6,914 bases of DNA from an uncultured Collinsella sp. (GTDB lineage Bacteria; Actinomycetota; Coriobacteriia; Coriobacteriales; Coriobacteriaceae). The notes beneath the pieces were generated by a model. It was not told where the DNA came from. It did no database searches and saw nothing but the letters and a program-made list of their open reading frames with translations. Each line of letters opens with the position of its first letter. The first letter of the stretch is position 1. Positions 4,278 to 6,914 of this stretch are shown here, piece by piece. The stretch spans positions 1 to 6,914 of the forward strand of contig CABRIF010000118.1 in assembly GCA_902470925.1 (NCBI GenBank), given 5' to 3'. Position numbers and translations under genes: made by a program.

Positions 4278-6044
4278 ATGACGGCAGACGCGAACGGGGA
4301 GGGGCGCGCACGGAACCTTTCGCCCGAAGACACCGTGGTTTTGGACGATCTCGAGGCAGAGCTGCTGCACGGCCCCTGGCGCCGTCCGCGCGCCAGCGAT
4401 GCGTTTCCCGTGGAGCCGGAATCCATGGCCCCCTCGGAGCAGTACAAGCTCACCTCCGCCGGCCGTCGAGGCCGCATCGCCGAGATCTTCCGCCTGGCAC
4501 GTAAGTATGAGGTTTGGCACGATCTGACGCCTGCCCGCCTGCGTCGCCTGCTGGAGGAGCTCGGCCCTATGTTCGTCAAGATGGGGCAGATCATGGCCAA
4601 TCGGTCCGAGATCTTGCCCCAGGCGTATTGCGACGAGCTGCGACATCTGCAGATGGATGTGGAGCCGGTGCCGTTCGCGGTGGTGCACGACTGCCTCATG
4701 GCCGAGTACGGCCGCCCGCTGACCGAGATCTTCGCGCATATCGACCGCAAGCCGCTGGGCAGCGCCTCGCTGGCGCAGGTCCATCGGGCGCGCCTGCTGA
4801 GCGGCGAGGACGTGGCCATCAAGGTGCAGCGGCCCGGCGCCCAGCAGGTCATGGCGCAGGACATCGACATCATGCGCTCGATCGTGCGCCACATCTCGCA
4901 TTTCGTCAAAACCGACGAGTTCGTCGACCTGAAGGGTGTGGTCGAGGAGCTCTGGCAGTCGTTTCGCGAGGAGACGAACTTCCTGATGGAGGCGCGCAAC
5001 CTTGACGACTTCCATCGGTTCCACGCGGGCGTGCAGGGCATCACCTGCCCGAAGTCCTATATGGAGTACTGCACCGAGCATATCGTGGTGATGGACTACG
5101 TCGACGGCATCTCGATCGCCAAGCCGGCCGAGATCGTCGCGGCGGGCTACAACCTGAAGAAGATCGGCGCCGCGATCGTGGACGACTACGCCAGCCAGGT
5201 GCTCGACGACGGCTTCTTCCACGCCGACCCGCATGCGGGCAACATCATCTTGAAAGACGGGGTCGTCCACTTCATCGATCTGGGCATGGTGGGGCGCATG
5301 TCCAGCCATGATCGCGGCATCGTGAAGGACATGATCTATGCGGTGGCCGAGGGCGACGTGCCCAAGCTCAAGGACTCGCTCATGCGCTTCGCGGTGACGC
5401 GCGGCGATTCGGCCGAGCTCGACCATTCGACGTTTCTCACCGACCTCGATTTCATCGTGGCCGATTTCGCCGGCCTGGACCTCAAGGACCTCGACATCGG
5501 CGAGTTCCTCACCTCGCTTCTGAGCCTGGCGCGCAAGAACAACGTGGAGCTGCCGAGTGTGGTGACCATGTTCGCGCGCGGCATGGTGACGCTCGAGGGG
5601 CTGCTGTCCGAGTACATGCCCGACGTGAACATGATCGAGATCATTTCGGCCCATATCAAGCACGAGAAGAGCACCTACCAGCGGATGGAGGAGGCGGCCT
5701 CCGAGCTGGCGGGCGCCTCGGTGCGGGCTCTCAAGGGGCAGCTGGAGTTCTCCGAGCAGATGGGCCTGGCGTCGCGCATGCTCACGCGCGGCCAGCTGAA
5801 GGTCAACACGCAGGTGCTCGGCAGCGAGCAGGTGCTGCGGCATGTGGGCGGCATCGTGGATCGCCTGTCGATGGCCATCGTGATTGCCGGCCTGTTCATC
5901 GGCTCGTCGGTGGTCTACTACGCCAAGATCGAGCCGGTGATCTTCGGCATCCCGGTGATCGGCTTTTTGGGGTACGCCGCCGCGTTGCTGCTGGCCCTCG
6001 GCCTGGGCCGCGAGATCTGGCGCAACGGGCATAGCGGCTCGTAA
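4278..6044 (+). CDS. ABC1/UbiB (AarF) family atypical kinase, membrane-anchored
   Basis: A 588-aa protein-kinase-like protein of the ABC1/ADCK/UbiB family. The signature motifs are in order. The KxGQ motif is K101-M-G-Q104 within LGPMFVKMGQIMANRS. The alanine/serine-rich loop PLGSASLAQVHRA (159-171) stands in place of a glycine-rich loop. The nucleotide-binding lysine is K182 (VAIKVQRP). The catalytic loop is FFHADPHAGN (D317, N322), and FIDLGMVG (D334) is the DFG equivalent. The family ExD motif reads E232-T-N234 here. Two C-terminal membrane helices (about 531-549 and 553-577) anchor it, as in UbiB/Coq8. Members support quinone or lipid metabolism and may act as ATPases; the exact substrate is unknown, and ubiquinone is unlikely in an anaerobe. 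The start lacks a well-spaced Shine-Dalgarno sequence (AGGGAG is 14 nt away), so translation is probably coupled to the phasin-like gene 9 bp upstream. An internal ATG at 4422 is an alternative start. Confidence 0.93.
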   Translation: MTADANGEGRARNLSPEDTVVLDDLEAELLHGPWRRPRASDAFPVEPESMAPSEQYKLTSAGRRGRIAEIFRLARKYEVWHDLTPARLRRLLEELGPMFVKMGQIMANRSEILPQAYCDELRHLQMDVEPVPFAVVHDCLMAEYGRPLTEIFAHIDRKPLGSASLAQVHRARLLSGEDVAIKVQRPGAQQVMAQDIDIMRSIVRHISHFVKTDEFVDLKGVVEELWQSFREETNFLMEARNLDDFHRFHAGVQGITCPKSYMEYCTEHIVVMDYVDGISIAKPAEIVAAGYNLKKIGAAIVDDYASQVLDDGFFHADPHAGNIILKDGVVHFIDLGMVGRMSSHDRGIVKDMIYAVAEGDVPKLKDSLMRFAVTRGDSAELDHSTFLTDLDFIVADFAGLDLKDLDIGEFLTSLLSLARKNNVELPSVVTMFARGMVTLEGLLSEYMPDVNMIEIISAHIKHEKSTYQRMEEAASELAGASVRALKGQLEFSEQMGLASRMLTRGQLKVNTQVLGSEQVLRHVGGIVDRLSMAIVIAGLFIGSSVVYYAKIEPVIFGIPVIGFLGYAAALLLALGLGREIWRNGHSGS

Positions 6045-6088
6045 GGGCGGCGCTCCGGTATCGGCTGGTTGTCGCGAGGTGACGCGGG

Positions 6089-6140
6089 CGCTGGGGGGTC
6101 GAGCCCAGCGGGCAGGTGCGCGATTCGGAGGTGCTTTTTT
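6089..6140 (+). terminator. Hairpin and distant T-tract after the UbiB gene
   Basis: CGCTGGG (6089-6095) and CCCAGCG (6104-6110) form a perfect 7-bp stem with an 8-nt loop, 45 bases after the UbiB stop. A TTTTTT run lies at 6135-6140, 24 bases beyond the stem; a weak wobble hairpin (GCGC/GTGC, 6117-6134) abuts it. The spacing is poor for a classic intrinsic terminator, but the operon must end here because the next gene is convergent. Confidence 0.35.
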
Positions 6141-6169
6141 GTCCCGGAGCGCGCTTCGGTTACCTATGG

Positions 6170-6706
6170 TTACAGGAGCTTTTCGAATGCGATGCGCAGC
6201 GGGTCGCTCTCTTCCGGGTAGGGGAGGGTGATGGTGCCGCAGCGGGTGTAGCCGAGCTTCTCCGCGAGGCCCCGGAGACCCACGTTGCGCATGTGCGTGT
6301 CGATGCGCATGCTCTCGCAGCCGTGCGCCCGTGCGAGGCGCTCGCCCTCGAGAAACATCTGCGACATGACGCCGCGGCGCGACGCCTGAGCGCTGACGGC
6401 GCAGCGGTGGATCACGGCGTAGCGCGGGGCGGACGACGCGGAATCGGTGAGCCAGGCCCCGTCGATCTCGTCGTAGGTCTCCTCGCCATCGAAGGAGAGC
6501 GCCATGACGGCCAAGACGGTGCCGGCCCCGTCGACGGCGACGAAGGAGGCGCCGTGGCCCATGTCCTCCTCGATATCGATGCGGTTGGGATAGTCGCTCT
6601 GCCACTGGGGTACGCCGAGTGCCGCGAGAGCGGCCTTGCCGTCGGTGAGGCACTGCTCGGCAGCGGCGACGTCGGCTTCAGTTGTGGGGCGAATGACGAG
6701 GCGCAT
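6170..6706 (-). CDS. GNAT-family N-acetyltransferase
   Basis: A 178-aa acetyltransferase of the GNAT fold, which uses acetyl-CoA to acetylate an amine. The N-terminal strand MRLVIRPTTEADVAAAEQCL is typical. ASFVAVDGAGTVLAVMALSF (about 53-72) provides the central strands. YAVIHRCAVSAQASRRGVMSQ (about 96-116), split here at the strand IHRCAVS and the loop SRRGVM, corresponds to motif A. The R/QxxGxG/A signature is degenerate, with Met114 at the last position. MRIDTHMRNVGLRGLAEKLGY (about 133-153) carries the usual N...L...LGY ending. The frame is open upstream to 6850, but I start at 6706 because GGAG (6713-6716) lies 6 nt before this ATG and the family N-terminus begins here. The substrate cannot be told. 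It is convergent with the UbiB operon and has no visible partner. Confidence 0.9.
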   Translation of the reverse strand: MRLVIRPTTEADVAAAEQCLTDGKAALAALGVPQWQSDYPNRIDIEEDMGHGASFVAVDGAGTVLAVMALSFDGEETYDEIDGAWLTDSASSAPRYAVIHRCAVSAQASRRGVMSQMFLEGERLARAHGCESMRIDTHMRNVGLRGLAEKLGYTRCGTITLPYPEESDPLRIAFEKLL

Positions 6707-6712
6707 AGGGTG

Positions 6713-6716
6713 CTCC
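6713..6716 (-). promoter_or_regulatory. Shine-Dalgarno of the GNAT gene
   Basis: GGAG on the minus strand, 6 nt upstream of the ATG at 6706. It supports this start over upstream ATGs in the same open frame, whose extra residues do not look like GNAT sequence. I see no convincing promoter pair in 6717-6914 on the minus strand. Confidence 0.6.
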
Positions 6717-6859
6717 GTTTCAAGATGTTGCCGCGTTCGCGCGCTTGAGCAGAAGGGGCGCCAGGCTGGAATACCGGCAGGTGGCACATTGCAGGGCGCT
6801 TCGGATTGGGACCTCGGTTCGAATTGAGGCCTCGGCCATTTTTGTCGCATTGGTTGCCG

Positions 6860-6914
6860 CTTCGGGGATCAATCGAAAGCCCCGTTGGCGCTCGGCGCGG
6901 GGCCGAAGGTTTTT
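6860..6914 (+). terminator. Terminator-like composite hairpin with T5 at the window edge
   Basis: CTTCG (6860-6864) pairs with CGAAG (6904-6908) as an outer stem. Inside it GCCCCG (6879-6884) pairs with CGGGGC (6898-6903). G and TTTTT (6910-6914) follow, and the window ends there, so the T-run may be longer. A competing stem CGGGG (6863-6867) / CCCCG (6880-6884) would break the terminator, giving an attenuator-like choice. No plus-strand gene lies just upstream in the window, so which transcript it ends is unclear. Confidence 0.4.

Noticed and set aside
3231..6653. Very long open frame (about 1140 codons) on the minus strand
   Set aside because: It lies antisense to the C69, phasin-like and UbiB genes. 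Its product is rich in Arg, His and Ala with no domain pattern. Open antisense frames of this kind are common in GC-rich genes.
6707..6850. N-terminal extension of the GNAT protein to an ATG at 6850
   Set aside because: The extra 48 residues are Pro/Arg-rich with no GNAT character, and a Shine-Dalgarno sequence sits before the ATG at 6706.
6800..6905. tRNA gene suggested by GGTTCGAATT and TTTCGATTGATCC
   Set aside because: The 5-bp stem around the TTCGAAT loop does not pair, and no matching D arm, anticodon arm or acceptor stem can be drawn.

Overview
The window looks like the end of a draft contig from a high-GC bacterium. Gene content and protein style (a C69 dipeptidase, a phasin-like protein paired with an ABC1/UbiB kinase, very GC-rich codon use) suggest a gut or oral Coriobacteriia, Collinsella- or Olsenella-like. 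That placement is inference. The first 46 bases are not genomic: they are an untrimmed Illumina Nextera i5 adapter with its index and the Tn5 mosaic end.

Region 1 (47-1640) is accessory DNA, mostly on the minus strand and visibly less GC-rich in its intergenic parts. It holds the C-terminal remnant of a tyrosine recombinase (60-452), truncated at its N-terminal side and interrupted by an in-frame TAG just before the catalytic tyrosine. It also holds an intact Abi_2/AbiF-like HEPN protein (591-1523). Directly upstream of the Abi gene is a small, self-contained transcription unit on the same strand: a sigma70-like promoter, a bulged hairpin, and an intrinsic terminator that ends just before the Abi Shine-Dalgarno sequence. 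This matches the layout of AbiF toxin with RNA antitoxin, the non-guided RNA system proposed as ancestor of Cas13. It is the most interesting part of the window.

Region 2 (1641-3419) is a divergent intergenic region followed by a complete C69-family dipeptidase, a cytoplasmic Ntn hydrolase, with a strong Shine-Dalgarno sequence.

Region 3 (3420-3851) is a 432-bp gap without a credible gene. It is filled mostly by a degenerate tandem array of about nine 21-23 bp units and ends with a perfect 9-bp hairpin next to the ribosome binding site of the next gene.

Region 4 (3852-6044) is a two-gene operon: a small phasin-like coiled-coil protein and a membrane-anchored ABC1/UbiB-family atypical kinase, 9 bp apart.

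Region 5 (6045-6914) carries a convergent GNAT acetyltransferase on the minus strand. A terminator-like composite hairpin with a T-tract sits at the window edge.

The recombinase remnant and Abi locus together look like a decayed mobile or defence insertion beside housekeeping genes. The genes from the dipeptidase onward look like resident chromosome.
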